The notes beneath the pieces are model-generated. The model had not been told where the DNA came from. It searched no databases and saw only the letters and a list, made by a program, of their open reading frames with translations. The position numbers were made by a program, and so were the translations under genes. From positions 20,995 to 84,994 of the forward strand of contig JAYRSJ010000021.1 in NCBI GenBank assembly GCA_041920215.1: DNA of 64,000 nucleotides, given 5' to 3'. Shown piece after piece: positions 1-7,874 of the stretch. Positions within the stretch are counted from its first letter, which is position 1; every line of letters begins with the position of its first letter. The DNA comes from JAYRSJ01 sp041920215 (lineage in GTDB: Bacteria > Pseudomonadota > Gammaproteobacteria > Burkholderiales > Burkholderiaceae_C).

Positions 1-76
1 ATGCCTGTTTCAGGCCGCAGCGCCTGCCAGCGCTGCCGCTGAGCCCTCGCCCTCGCTCATCCGCATCAGCCCCCCT

Positions 77-445
77 TCAGCCCCCGCCCAGCGCCTGCCG
101 GATCCTGGCCCGGTCAAAGCCCAGCACGAGCTGACCCCGCACCAGGAAGGTCGGCGTGCCGCGCGCGCCGCTGGCGCGGTACTGCGCCAGGCATTGGGCG
201 TCGCGCTCGATCGAGCATTCGCTGAACGGCACCTGCTGCGCCTGCAGCCAGGCCGTGGCCTGCTTGCAGAACACGCAGCTGTCCGAGGCGATCATCAGGA
301 TGTCTCCCGGTCGGGCCAGCTGACGCAGGGACTGCGCGTCCTCGCGCCCCTGCCACCAGCGCGCCGCCCAGGCCAGGCCCAGCACCAGGGCCAGCAACAG
401 GCCCAGGCTCAACCAGTCGCGCCGGCCTGCCGGCCTCTGCCCCAT
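77..445 (-). CDS. Membrane-anchored thioredoxin/glutaredoxin-like protein
   Basis: Predicted 122-residue protein with one N-terminal membrane segment (about residues 11-29) followed by a small thioredoxin-fold domain. The redox motif CVFC is at Cys57-Cys60, and a cis-proline segment (GTPTF) follows near residue 97; both are hallmarks of thioredoxin-fold oxidoreductases. The soluble domain probably faces the periplasm. The start was set at the ATG ending at 445, just 4 bases after the stop of the upstream diiron/MBL gene. The longer open frame would run into that gene. The close spacing suggests one transcript. The substrate is unknown; the short length (no DsbA helical insertion) favours a glutaredoxin/DUF4124-partner style protein over a Dsb oxidase. 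Confidence 0.75.
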   Translation of the reverse strand: MGQRPAGRRDWLSLGLLLALVLGLAWAARWWQGREDAQSLRQLARPGDILMIASDSCVFCKQATAWLQAQQVPFSECSIERDAQCLAQYRASGARGTPTFLVRGQLVLGFDRARIRQALGGG

Positions 446-449
446 GGCC

Positions 450-1235
450 TCAGGCCGCCACCGGCAGCCGGTACTGGCCGGCACCCATCAGATCGACACC
501 GCAAGCCAGTTCCTCGGCCCAGGCGATGAACTCGCCCACCGCGGCACCGCGCAGCGGCGCGCCGTGCTGGGGCACGATCATGTCGATGTCCAGCTCGCGC
601 ACCATCGCCGCCCACAGCCGCATCACCTTGTTGCTGACCATATAGCGGCGGTGGAAGCCCTCCATATGCCGGATATGGCCCGAGAGCTTCTCGACGAACT
701 CGCCCGGCTTGACGCCCGGCCCCAGCGAGGCGCCCAGATCGCCGGAGAACAGGATGCGGCTGACCGGGTCGTAGAACTGGAAATTGCCCTCGGCGTGCAG
801 GAAATGCGCCGGCAGCGCCCAGAGCTCGAAGCGCGAGCGGCCCTCGCCCAGCTGCAGCCGCCCGCCCTCGTCCGGCAGGCCGATGACCCGGCCCTCGGTC
901 TTGCCGGGCTTGCAGAAATGCGGGATGAAGCGTTCCCAGATGCGCGAGATATAGACCGGTGCGCTGGTTGCCGTCATCCAGCGGTCCAGCGAGGCAATGA
1001 TGTCGGGGTCGGCATGCGAGGCCAGGATGGCGGCCAGCTTGTGCGGCGCGAAGTGCCGGGTCATGCCCAGGTAGAGCTCGTTGTAGGCGATATTGCCGCC
1101 CGGGTCGAGGATGGCGCCGGTCTCGCCATTGACCAGCAGGAACTGGTTGGACTGCACCGCCTCGCCGCCCTCGCTGCTCATCTCGGTGAACATCAGGCAT
1201 TGGTGGGCGTCCTGGCGGTAGAGCTCGATCAGCAT
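450..1235 (-). CDS. Metallo-beta-lactamase-fold diiron protein (flavodiiron/ODP-like)
   Basis: 261 residues with the MBL fold. The iron-binding motif H74-A-D-P-D78 resembles the HxExD motif of flavodiiron proteins rather than the HxHxDH of zinc hydrolases. Later ligands are His in LPAHFLH, Asp in FSGDLG and His in VPQHG. No flavodoxin domain follows, as in stand-alone oxygen-binding diiron proteins (ODP), some of which act as oxygen sensors for chemotaxis. The start was placed at the ATG ending at 1235 because a strong GAGGGAGG ribosome site lies about 6 bases upstream; an upstream in-frame ATG at 1277 lacks one. An FNR-like box lies 69 bases upstream. Oxygen or NO handling is inferred. Confidence 0.72.
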   Translation of the reverse strand: MLIELYRQDAHQCLMFTEMSSEGGEAVQSNQFLLVNGETGAILDPGGNIAYNELYLGMTRHFAPHKLAAILASHADPDIIASLDRWMTATSAPVYISRIWERFIPHFCKPGKTEGRVIGLPDEGGRLQLGEGRSRFELWALPAHFLHAEGNFQFYDPVSRILFSGDLGASLGPGVKPGEFVEKLSGHIRHMEGFHRRYMVSNKVMRLWAAMVRELDIDMIVPQHGAPLRGAAVGEFIAWAEELACGVDLMGAGQYRLPVAA

Positions 1236-1303
1236 GCGATGGCCTCCCTCGTCCTTCTTGGTGGTGAAGGCTGCCACTCTAGTCGGGCAAACCCGGGGCG
1301 GAC

Positions 1304-1317
1304 TTGATGGGCGTCAA
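1304..1317 (-). promoter_or_regulatory. FNR/Anr-like box upstream of the diiron protein gene
   Basis: The dyad TTGAT-GGGC-GTCAA matches the FNR/Anr consensus TTGAT-N4-ATCAA at nine of ten positions. It lies 69 bases before the start codon of the diiron MBL protein, a usual distance for an activator site. The link to oxygen control is inferred from the motif plus the oxygen-type diiron product. Confidence 0.45.
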
Positions 1318-1589
1318 GCATGCAGGGGGTTGGGTCAAGGGACGACGACTCAGCTTCTGCCCGCTACGGCATAGCTGCTGCCGACACTGGCCCGACCTGA
1401 CCGATCCCGCTGTCTCAAGTTGCCGTCGTCGCTGGATCTTCTGACCTCCTGCTATTGGCGGCCATGCAGCGAAAGCAGCCGCTCTAGCCGGTAGCGCTGG
1501 CTGGCCGCCGACGGCCAGCAGTGGCCATTCGGGCATGCGAGGGGGAGATCGGGATCAAGCTGGTGGCGGCCGGCAAAGGCTCAGCGTCC
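1318..1589. other. Intergenic stretch without a recognisable gene
   Basis: Non-coding sequence between the diiron protein gene and the DUF4336 gene. Open frames here are short, lack recognisable domains and have no ribosome-binding site. No repeat, RNA or terminator was recognised beyond the FNR-like box at its edge. Confidence 0.5.
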
Positions 1590-2279
1590 TCACCGAAGCA
1601 GGGGGGCTAGTGCCAGAGTCAGCTGTTCGTGGGCCTGCGTTTCAACGAGCGCGTCGTGCCCCAAACTGATGCGCCGGATGGGCCAGTTCAGGATTTGCCG
1701 CGCGCTGGCGGCGGCGGCCTCGGCGTCACGCACCATGGCACGGACATGCAGTGGCACACCCACGCGGCTCCGCACACGCGTCAGCCGTGCCCACAGTGCT
1801 GCCTGCCAGGGCAATGCATCCCCCTCCCACCACTGACACACATCCGTGAGGATCAGCGTGCCGCTGCGGGCGTGGAACCAGACCGTCTCGTTGATCAGCG
1901 GCATGCCGCGCCACAAGTGGTATGCCAGATCAGGCTGCCAGCTGCCGGGCTCGTCGGGCAGGGGATGACCCTGCAGGTCTGGCCGCTTGCGCGCCAGCCC
2001 GGGTGCCAGGTACAACTTGGCTTGCGGAAAGGCCCGCATGAACGAGCCTGCAAACAGGTGGTGGGCACAATTCGGTGCCACCACTGCTACTACCGGGCCG
2101 AGTTGCTGCAACTGGGTGATCAGGTCGGCGCAAAGGGCCACCGGCGAGTGCACCCAGAGCTGGCCGCTAGCCAACCGGACCACTGTCATCCGCGTGTGCG
2201 CCGGCACACCATTGACCACAAGCGCCTGCCGAACCTGCCAGATGTCTTCACAGACGGGAATCAGTATCGAGGAAGTCAT
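1590..2279 (-). CDS. DUF4336 domain-containing protein
   Basis: 229-residue protein resembling the DUF4336 family, which is distantly related to metallo-beta-lactamase-fold proteins (segment VVAPNCAHHLF... and a LILTDVC strand near residue 145). No enzymatic activity is established for the family. The start was taken as the ATG ending at 2279 because the conserved N-terminus (SSILIPVCEDIWQVRQ) begins there; the extra upstream residues in the open frame are not family-like. It is divergent from an AraC-type regulator 56 bases away, which is its most likely regulator. Confidence 0.65.
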   Translation of the reverse strand: MTSSILIPVCEDIWQVRQALVVNGVPAHTRMTVVRLASGQLWVHSPVALCADLITQLQQLGPVVAVVAPNCAHHLFAGSFMRAFPQAKLYLAPGLARKRPDLQGHPLPDEPGSWQPDLAYHLWRGMPLINETVWFHARSGTLILTDVCQWWEGDALPWQAALWARLTRVRSRVGVPLHVRAMVRDAEAAAASARQILNWPIRRISLGHDALVETQAHEQLTLALAPLLR

Positions 2280-2335
2280 GACCTGAATGCTGCACTTCCG
2301 TCCTGGCCCGGGATAGAACGCAAGCGACACACCCG

Positions 2336-3328
2336 ATGTGGCACAGGATCGGCATACCATCCGCCAAGATGCACCTCAGCCCTACCACTCTCCCTGTTAG
2401 CGACGGCCAGCTGTGGCTGCCCACCTATGAACTCTCTGGCTGCGTGGTGGCGGCGATGTCCAGGCGCTGCGATGCGGCGCAACTGAGGGCCGACGCCGAC
2501 TTCTACAACCACTACCCGGCTTCGCCCTACTGCACGGTGTCATGGTGGATTGAAGGGCAAGGCGAGTGGTGCGATGTCGGCGGCGAACTGGCTTCAGCAG
2601 ATCGCAGGCGCGCGCTTCCCCGCATCGCTTTTAATGGACCCCAACGACGCCCGGTGACCACCTGGTGCTCACCGCCGTCTCACGGCTTGATGCTGAACTT
2701 CAGGCCTGAGGCATTGCGACGCCTGACTGGCGTGGACGCCGGCCAGTGGCTGGACCAGTGGGTGGATGCACATGAGGTGCTGCCACCTGCGTGGCACGAC
2801 TTCCTGCAGTTGGTGCTGCAGGCGTCGGATGACCCCACCCGGATGACGCTCATCGAGCAGTTCATCGGTCCTCTGTGGCGAGCAGAACAAACCCAGTCTG
2901 TGCGCCGGCGAGAACGCATCCAAGACTGGTGCGAGGATCTGGCCCGCCGTGCGGCTTTGAGCGGCAAGGGGCGCAGCGCCCGCCAGTTCGAGCGTCGCTT
3001 CAAGCAGTGGCTGGGACTGCCCCACCGAGAGCTCTTCGCGATGGGACGCGCCGAACGTGCATTCTTCGAAGCCTTGGCCCAGGATGGTGTCGAAGAAGAC
3101 ATCGATTGGCCCGACGTCGCCGCGGCAGCCGGCTACGCCGACCAGTCCCACATGATTCGCCATGCGCGCAGGATCACAGGTTTCACGCCAGCGGCGCTAT
3201 TCAAGCGCGTGAAGGCGGAGCCATCATTCTGGACATACAGGCTCTGGGGTATTGGGGGGTATGACCTGCCCCCTACCCGCCATACGGGTTTGAGCGAGGA
3301 CAGTCGGCCTGACCGGGACAGCGGATGA
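2336..3328 (+). CDS. AraC-family transcriptional regulator
   Basis: 330-residue protein with a variable N-terminal sensor half and an AraC-type C-terminal domain. The second helix-turn-helix reads DWPDVAAAAGYADQSHMIRHARRITGFTPAAL (seen around residues 249-281), and a first, weaker HTH precedes it (SARQFERRFKQWLGLPHRELF). The order and spacing are typical. It is divergent from the DUF4336 gene, suggesting control of that gene. The start is uncertain: neither the ATG at 2336 nor the one at 2369 has a clear ribosome-binding site. The effector is unknown. Confidence 0.8.
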   Translation: MWHRIGIPSAKMHLSPTTLPVSDGQLWLPTYELSGCVVAAMSRRCDAAQLRADADFYNHYPASPYCTVSWWIEGQGEWCDVGGELASADRRRALPRIAFNGPQRRPVTTWCSPPSHGLMLNFRPEALRRLTGVDAGQWLDQWVDAHEVLPPAWHDFLQLVLQASDDPTRMTLIEQFIGPLWRAEQTQSVRRRERIQDWCEDLARRAALSGKGRSARQFERRFKQWLGLPHRELFAMGRAERAFFEALAQDGVEEDIDWPDVAAAAGYADQSHMIRHARRITGFTPAALFKRVKAEPSFWTYRLWGIGGYDLPPTRHTGLSEDSRPDRDSG

Positions 3329-3429
3329 CTGGTCAGCGTCGGGATCGACGATTGAACTGGTCGATCGCGTCCGACTGCTGTCAGCCTTGACTTGCCGGAC
3401 GTCGGCCTACCGATCGCCGACAGATGCCC

Positions 3430-3464
3430 CAGAAACAACAAAGCCCAGCGGGTAAGGCTGGGCT
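3430..3464 (-). terminator. Rho-independent terminator downstream of ridA
   Basis: On the minus strand an 8-bp stem (AGCCCAGC/GCTGGGCT, loop of 7) is followed by TTTGTTGTTT. It lies 95 bases beyond the ridA stop and can end the ybaK-plsY-ridA transcript. Confidence 0.7.
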
Positions 3465-3558
3465 CAATCATCGATTGATTGATTTGGTAGCCTGGGGCGA
3501 AATCGCCCCACCGACACACGGATCCATCTCAATCCGCAAACCGATCAGCTGCGCGTCC

Positions 3559-3924
3559 TCACACGGCTGCCGTCACCACAATCTCCACCTTCCACTCCGG
3601 CCGGGCCAGCTTGGCCTCGACGGTGGCGCGCGGCGGGGTATGGCCGGGCACGACCCAGGCGTCCCAGGCCTTGTTCATGCCGGGGAAATCGGCCAGGTCG
3701 GCGATGAAGATCTGGGCGCGCAGGATCTTGCTTTTGTCGCTGCCGGCCTGAGCCAGCAGCTTGTCGATCGCGGCCAGCACCTGGGCGGTCTGACCCGTGA
3801 TGTCCTGGCTGGCGTCTTCCGGCACCTGGCCGGCCAGATAGACCACGCCGTTATGCACGGCCATCTCGGACATGCGGGCGCCGACTTCGTATCGCTGGAT
3901 ATTGGTGCTGCTGCTATCGCTCAT
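3559..3924 (-). CDS. ridA: RidA family reactive-imine/enamine deaminase
   Basis: 121 residues covering one YjgF/YER057c/UK114 domain. Family members hydrolyse reactive enamines/imines formed by PLP enzymes (2-aminoacrylate and similar). Conserved features include the VYLAGQVPED strand-turn, the ILRAQIFIADLADFPGMNKAWD helix region and the TPPRATVEAKLA segment with the substrate-binding Arg. The start is the ATG ending at 3924; the longer open frame runs into plsY. It sits 7 bases after plsY on the same strand and is the last gene before a terminator. Some RidA subfamilies have narrower or no deaminase activity, so the precise substrate is open. Confidence 0.88.
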   Translation of the reverse strand: MSDSSSTNIQRYEVGARMSEMAVHNGVVYLAGQVPEDASQDITGQTAQVLAAIDKLLAQAGSDKSKILRAQIFIADLADFPGMNKAWDAWVVPGHTPPRATVEAKLARPEWKVEIVVTAAV

Positions 3925-3931
3925 GGAATGT

Positions 3932-4660
3932 CTACTTCCTGCTCTTGCTGTGATGATGGTGGTGGTGGGAATGGCCGGGCTTTCTGGGGCCTGTGCCATG
4001 CGGATGCCGGGGGCTGGCGCCGTCCGGCGCCGGGGCGGTGGCAGCACCGGCCTTCTGACCCAGCTTGCTTTCGGTACCGGCCAGCAGCTTTCTGATATTG
4101 GCCTCGTGGCGCCAGATCAGCAGCAGGGCCATCAGGCCCGCGGTCAGGACGATGGGGCCACCGCCCCAGATCAGCATCTGGAAAAAGGGCGCGAACAGCG
4201 AGGCCACCATCGCGGCCAGCGAGGAGTAGCGGCTGAAATAGGCGATCAGCAGCCAGCTGGCCAGGGTGGCCACACCCAGCAGCGGGTTCAGCGCGAACAG
4301 CACGCCCGCCGCGGTGGCCACGCCCTTGCCGCCTTCGAAGCGGAAGAACACCGGCCACAGATGGCCCAGAAAGGCCGCCAGCCCCACCAGGGCCGCCGTG
4401 CCCTCACCCAGGCCCAGGCGGGGGCCGAAGATCAGCACCAGCAGCACCGGCACATAGCCCTTGAGCGCATCGAAGACCAGGGTCAGGATGGCGGCGGCCT
4501 TGTTGCCCGAGCGCAGCACATTGGTAGCACCGGGATTGCCCGAGCCATAGCTGCGCGGATCGGACAGGCCCATCAGGCGGCTGATGATGACCGCGAAGGA
4601 CAGCGAGCCCAGCAGATAGCCGGCCAGCGCGGCCAGCAGGGGATAGAGAGTGTCTTGCAT
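3932..4660 (-). CDS. plsY: Glycerol-3-phosphate acyltransferase PlsY
   Basis: Integral inner-membrane enzyme that transfers an acyl group from acyl-phosphate to glycerol-3-phosphate, the first step of phospholipid synthesis. The three PlsY signature regions are visible: the GSLSFAVIISR segment near residue 18, SGNPGATNVLR near 40-50, and FEGGKGVATAAG near 108-119, with about five hydrophobic segments. At 242 residues it is longer than usual (about 200) because of a hydrophilic C-terminal tail that ends in six consecutive histidines after GHS. It lies between ybaK and ridA in a tight co-directional group. Confidence 0.95.
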   Translation of the reverse strand: MQDTLYPLLAALAGYLLGSLSFAVIISRLMGLSDPRSYGSGNPGATNVLRSGNKAAAILTLVFDALKGYVPVLLVLIFGPRLGLGEGTAALVGLAAFLGHLWPVFFRFEGGKGVATAAGVLFALNPLLGVATLASWLLIAYFSRYSSLAAMVASLFAPFFQMLIWGGGPIVLTAGLMALLLIWRHEANIRKLLAGTESKLGQKAGAATAPAPDGASPRHPHGTGPRKPGHSHHHHHHSKSRK

Positions 4661-4666
4661 GGGGCG

Positions 4667-5173
4667 CTATTCTGCCCGGATGGCGCATTGCACCGGCCGG
4701 GCCTGCAGCAGCGTGGTCAAAACCTGCGGCGCGATGCCCACCAGATAGCCGCGCCGCCCGCCATTGATGCAGATGAGCTCCAGCGCCAGGATGCCGGCCT
4801 CCACATACACCGGCATCGCCTTGCGGGTACCGAAGGGCGAGGTGCCGCCCACCAGATAGCCGCTGTGGCGCTGCGCCACCTCGGGCTTGCAGGGCTCAAC
4901 CTTCTTGCAGGGTATCTGCCGCGCCAGCTCCTTCAGGCTGACCTGGCAGTCGCCATGCATCAGCACGATCAGCGGCTGGGCGCGCTCGTCCTGCATCACC
5001 AGGGTCTTGACCACCTGGTGCTCGGGCAGGCCCAGCTGGCGCGAACTCTCGGCCGTGCCGCCATGTTCCACATAGTCGTAGACATGCTCGCTGAAGGCGA
5101 TCTTGTGCTGACGCAGCAGCTGCGTGGCCGGCGTCTCGCTGACGTGGGGGCTGGAAGAAGACTTCTTGGACAT
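4667..5173 (-). CDS. ybaK: Cys-tRNA(Pro)/Cys-tRNA(Cys) deacylase YbaK
   Basis: 168-residue trans-editing enzyme of the YbaK/EbsC family that hydrolyses mischarged Cys-tRNA(Pro). The conserved VVKTLVMQDERAQPLIVLMHGD region, the catalytic-pocket segment GYLVGGTSPFGTRKAMPVYVE and the C-terminal INGGRRGYLVGI loop are all present. Length matches the family. It is 6 bases upstream of plsY on the same strand, so it probably starts the ybaK-plsY-ridA transcript. Confidence 0.93.
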   Translation of the reverse strand: MSKKSSSSPHVSETPATQLLRQHKIAFSEHVYDYVEHGGTAESSRQLGLPEHQVVKTLVMQDERAQPLIVLMHGDCQVSLKELARQIPCKKVEPCKPEVAQRHSGYLVGGTSPFGTRKAMPVYVEAGILALELICINGGRRGYLVGIAPQVLTTLLQARPVQCAIRAE

Positions 5174-5220
5174 GGGCCGGCATTTTGAACCATGCCGGCC
5201 CGGTGACTATCCTCCGGCAC

Positions 5221-6270
5221 TCACTGCGCCGGGTCGCGCAGCTCCCAGCGTATCTGGTCGATCTCGGCCAGCAGCGCGGGCGCCAGCGGCGTGCCCCAGG
5301 CGGCGATGTTCTCGTCCAGCTGGGCTGCGCTGGTGACGCCGATGATGGTGCTGGCGCTCTGCCAGCGGCTGTAGCACCAGGCCAGGGCCAGGCGGGCCGG
5401 GCTCAGGCCATGGTCGCGGGCCAGCTGGTTGTAGCGCCGCGCCGCGGCCAGGCTCTCGGGCCGGGCCCAGCGCTGCTTCTTCATGCTGTCGAAGATCGCC
5501 AGCCGCCCCGGCCGGGCCGGATCGTCCAGGCCCAGCGCGTCGTACTTGCCGCTGAGCGCGCCGAAGGCCAGCGGCGAATAGGCCAGCAGGCTGACCTGGT
5601 GGCGGTGCAGGGCCTCGTCCAGGCCCATCTCCAGCGTGCGGTTCAGCAGCGAATAGGGGTTCTGTACCGAGACGATGCGCGGCAGGCCGGCGCGCTCGGC
5701 CTGGTGGACGAACTCGCAGACGCCGTAGGCGCTCTCGTTGGACAGGCCCACCTGGCGCACCTTGCCGGCGCGCACCAGGCGGTCCAGGCCCTCCAGCTGC
5801 TCGGCGATCGGCGTCGCGGGCAGGTCCTTGGCGGGCTCGTAGAACAGGCCGCCGAACATCGGCACATGGCGGGCCGGCCAGTGGATCTGGTAGAGGTCGA
5901 TGGTCTCGATCTGCAGGCGCTTCAGGCTGTCCTCGCAGGCCCGCACGATGTCGGCGGCGCTGAGGTCGCGGCGTATCCACTCATAGCCGCGCGAGGGCCC
6001 GCTGACCTTGCTGGCGATCACCAGCTGCTGGCGCAGGCCCGGCCGGGCGGCCAGCCAGCGGCCGATGATGCGCTCGGTATCGGCAAAGCTGTCGGCGCGC
6101 GCCGGCACCGGATACATCTCGGCGGTGTCCAGGAAATTGATGCCCTGGGCCACCGCGCGGTCCAGCAGGGCCTGGCTGCCGGCCTCGTCCACCTGTTCGC
6201 CAAAGGTCATCGTGCCCAGGCAGATGCGGCTGACCGACAGGTCCGACTGCCCCAGACGGCTTGTTTCCAT
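5221..6270 (-). CDS. Aldo/keto reductase, Tas-like
   Basis: 349-residue NADP(H)-dependent aldo-keto reductase. The (alpha/beta)8 barrel tetrad is visible as Asp48 and Tyr53 (FLDTAEMYPVP), Lys near 88 (IASKVSG) and His near 129 (LYQIHWP). The insert with W-P-A-R-H and the ending TSAAQLDENIAAW are like E. coli Tas and related proteins of about 345 residues. The natural substrate is unknown. Single gene; divergent from the DUF2975-XRE operon. Confidence 0.88.
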   Translation of the reverse strand: METSRLGQSDLSVSRICLGTMTFGEQVDEAGSQALLDRAVAQGINFLDTAEMYPVPARADSFADTERIIGRWLAARPGLRQQLVIASKVSGPSRGYEWIRRDLSAADIVRACEDSLKRLQIETIDLYQIHWPARHVPMFGGLFYEPAKDLPATPIAEQLEGLDRLVRAGKVRQVGLSNESAYGVCEFVHQAERAGLPRIVSVQNPYSLLNRTLEMGLDEALHRHQVSLLAYSPLAFGALSGKYDALGLDDPARPGRLAIFDSMKKQRWARPESLAAARRYNQLARDHGLSPARLALAWCYSRWQSASTIIGVTSAAQLDENIAAWGTPLAPALLAEIDQIRWELRDPAQ

Positions 6271-6369
6271 CGCTCTTACTCCTCAGGTCTTGCAAGCGGA
6301 CGCGCAGTGTGCACCAGCGCGGCCGGGCCTGCTGGCGAGCTGCTGAATTTTCTAATCCACGAAAATTTC

Positions 6370-6386
6370 TTATTGTTTTACGATAA
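6370..6386 (+). promoter_or_regulatory. Candidate operator for the YozG-type XRE regulator
   Basis: A near-perfect palindrome TTATTGT-TTT-ACGATAA (one mismatch from TTATCGT/ACGATAA) lies in an unusually AT-rich patch 29 bases before the DUF2975 start. A second inverted pair, GAAAATT/AATTTTC, encloses it at 6361-6391. It is likely bound by the XRE protein encoded two genes downstream (inference). Confidence 0.5.
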
Positions 6387-6415
6387 TTTTCACGCCATAC
6401 TGCGCCGCCAAGCCT

Positions 6416-6982
6416 ATGACGACAAGCACCAGCCCCATGCCCCCCTTCCCCGGCCTGCAGCGCATCCGGACCCTGTCGCGCTGGGTGCGCGGCCTGTGCC
6501 TGCTGGGCGGCCTGATCAGCCTCGCGCTGCCCCTGCTGCTGTGGAGCCAGCCCGACTGGCTGGCCGGCGTGGCGCGCCAGAGCTGGGCCACCGGCGCGCA
6601 TCCGCTGCAGCTGGACGGGGCGGCGCGCAGCGCCGGCCTGCTGGCCTGCCTGCTGCCGGCCGGGCTGCTGGCGGCGGTGCTGTACCAGGTCTGGGCCTTG
6701 TTCGGCCGCTATGCGCGCGGCGAGGTCTGGAGCCTGGCCTGCGCCCTGCATCTGCGCCGCGCCGCGCTGGGCCTGCTGGCGCTGGCGCCGGCCCTGCCGC
6801 TGGCGCAAACCCTGTCGGTGCTGGCCCTGACCCTGGGCAATCCCAAGGGCCAGAAGCTGCTCAGCGTGGGTTTCACCATGGACCATTACCTGACCCTGCT
6901 GTTCGGCCTGGTGCTGCTGGCGATCGCCCAGGTGATGCGCGAGGCGGTGCGCATGGCCGAAGAGAACGCCGAGTTCATCTGA
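6416..6982 (+). CDS. DUF2975 family membrane protein
   Basis: 188 residues with about four predicted membrane helices (near 25-45, 75-95, 115-135 and 155-175), typical of DUF2975 proteins. These are nearly always encoded next to a small XRE regulator, as here. The stop codon TGA overlaps the ATG of that regulator, giving translational coupling. Function in the cell is not established. The palindrome just upstream suggests autoregulation of the pair. Confidence 0.75.
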   Translation: MTTSTSPMPPFPGLQRIRTLSRWVRGLCLLGGLISLALPLLLWSQPDWLAGVARQSWATGAHPLQLDGAARSAGLLACLLPAGLLAAVLYQVWALFGRYARGEVWSLACALHLRRAALGLLALAPALPLAQTLSVLALTLGNPKGQKLLSVGFTMDHYLTLLFGLVLLAIAQVMREAVRMAEENAEFI

Positions 6983-7209
6983 TGCCGATACAGGTGACCC
7001 TGGACCTGATGCTGGCGCGGCGCAAGATGCGCTCGCGCGAGCTGGCCGAGGCGGTGGGCATCACCGAGGCCAATCTGTCGCTGCTGAAGTCGGGCAAGGT
7101 GCGCGGTGTGCGCTTCGACACCCTGGCCCGCATCTGCGCGGTGCTGGACTGCCAGCCGGGCGATCTGCTGTGCTACGAGGCCGGGCCGGAAGCGCCGCTC
7201 GAGCCATGA
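6982..7209 (+). CDS. YozG-like XRE-family regulator
   Basis: 75-residue protein made of a single helix-turn-helix domain: the RRKMRSRELAEAVGITEANLSLL segment is the HTH, followed by the typical FDTLARICAVLDCQPGDLL helix. This short architecture next to DUF2975 matches the YozG/YdaS-like partner family. The ATG at 6982 overlaps the preceding stop. The next gene starts inside its last codons, so all three are probably one operon. Confidence 0.88.
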   Translation: MPIQVTLDLMLARRKMRSRELAEAVGITEANLSLLKSGKVRGVRFDTLARICAVLDCQPGDLLCYEAGPEAPLEP

Positions 7210-7829
7210 GCCGGCGCTGGCTGCCCCTGCTGCTGGTGCTGCTGGGCCATGCGCTGCTGGGCCTGGCCCTGCTGCGGCAGCAGCAGCAGCAACAGACCCG
7301 GCCGCAAGCCGCGCCCGTGCAGCCGCGCCTGCTGCTGAGCGTGCGCCTGCTGGGCGGCGCGGCGGCCGACCCGGCGGCGCCGGCCCGCCCGGCCACGCCC
7401 GCTCGCAGCGCCCGTAGCGCCCGACTGGCGCCGGCGCCACCAGCGCAGCGCAGCCCGGCGCCGCCGCCCGTCGCCCCCCTCGCGGCCGAGGCCGCGGCCC
7501 CGCTGAGGGCGGCCGCATCGGCGCCTGTATCGGCATCTGTATCAGCATCTGCAGCGGCAGTGGCCGCCAGGCCGGGCGAGTCGCTGCTGGACAGCGCCGC
7601 CACCCGCCAGGTGCTGCGCGAGGCGGCCCGCGGCCCGCTGCTGGCCGAGCGGCTGGCACAGTCCAGCGGCATGGCCGCGCCGCTGACGCCCGAGCAGAAG
7701 CTGGGCCAGCAGATCGCACGCAGCGCCGATGGCGACTGCCTGAAGGGCGAGTTCGCCGGCGCCGGCATGGGCCTGCTCAGCGCGCCCTTCTGGCTGCTGG
7801 CCGAGGCGCGTGGAAAATGCCGGCGCTAG
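7206..7829 (+). CDS. Hypothetical Ala/Pro-rich anchored protein
   Basis: About 207 residues starting at an ATG that overlaps the stop of the XRE gene (ATGA). An N-terminal hydrophobic segment (residues 5-22) acts as a signal anchor and is followed by a run of six glutamines. A long low-complexity Ala/Pro/Ser region (about 60-120) resembles a periplasm-spanning linker. A compact C-terminal part (about 125-207) has two Cys (DCLKGEF and GKCRR) that could form a disulfide. The layout recalls TonB-like spanning proteins, but no TonB C-terminal domain is recognised. Function unknown. Confidence 0.6.
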   Translation: MSRRWLPLLLVLLGHALLGLALLRQQQQQQTRPQAAPVQPRLLLSVRLLGGAAADPAAPARPATPARSARSARLAPAPPAQRSPAPPPVAPLAAEAAAPLRAAASAPVSASVSASAAAVAARPGESLLDSAATRQVLREAARGPLLAERLAQSSGMAAPLTPEQKLGQQIARSADGDCLKGEFAGAGMGLLSAPFWLLAEARGKCRR

Positions 7830-7874
7830 CGGCGCCCGCGATCGCGACAACGGAGAAACAAGAAAGATGCCCCG

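Noticed and set aside
1279..1536. Minus-strand frame between the diiron and DUF4336 genes
   Set aside because: No ribosome-binding site, no domain and unusual composition; treated as non-coding.
5185..7209. Long plus-strand frame across the aldo-keto reductase gene
   Set aside because: Antisense to the reductase and out of frame with DUF2975; only its last part is the XRE gene.
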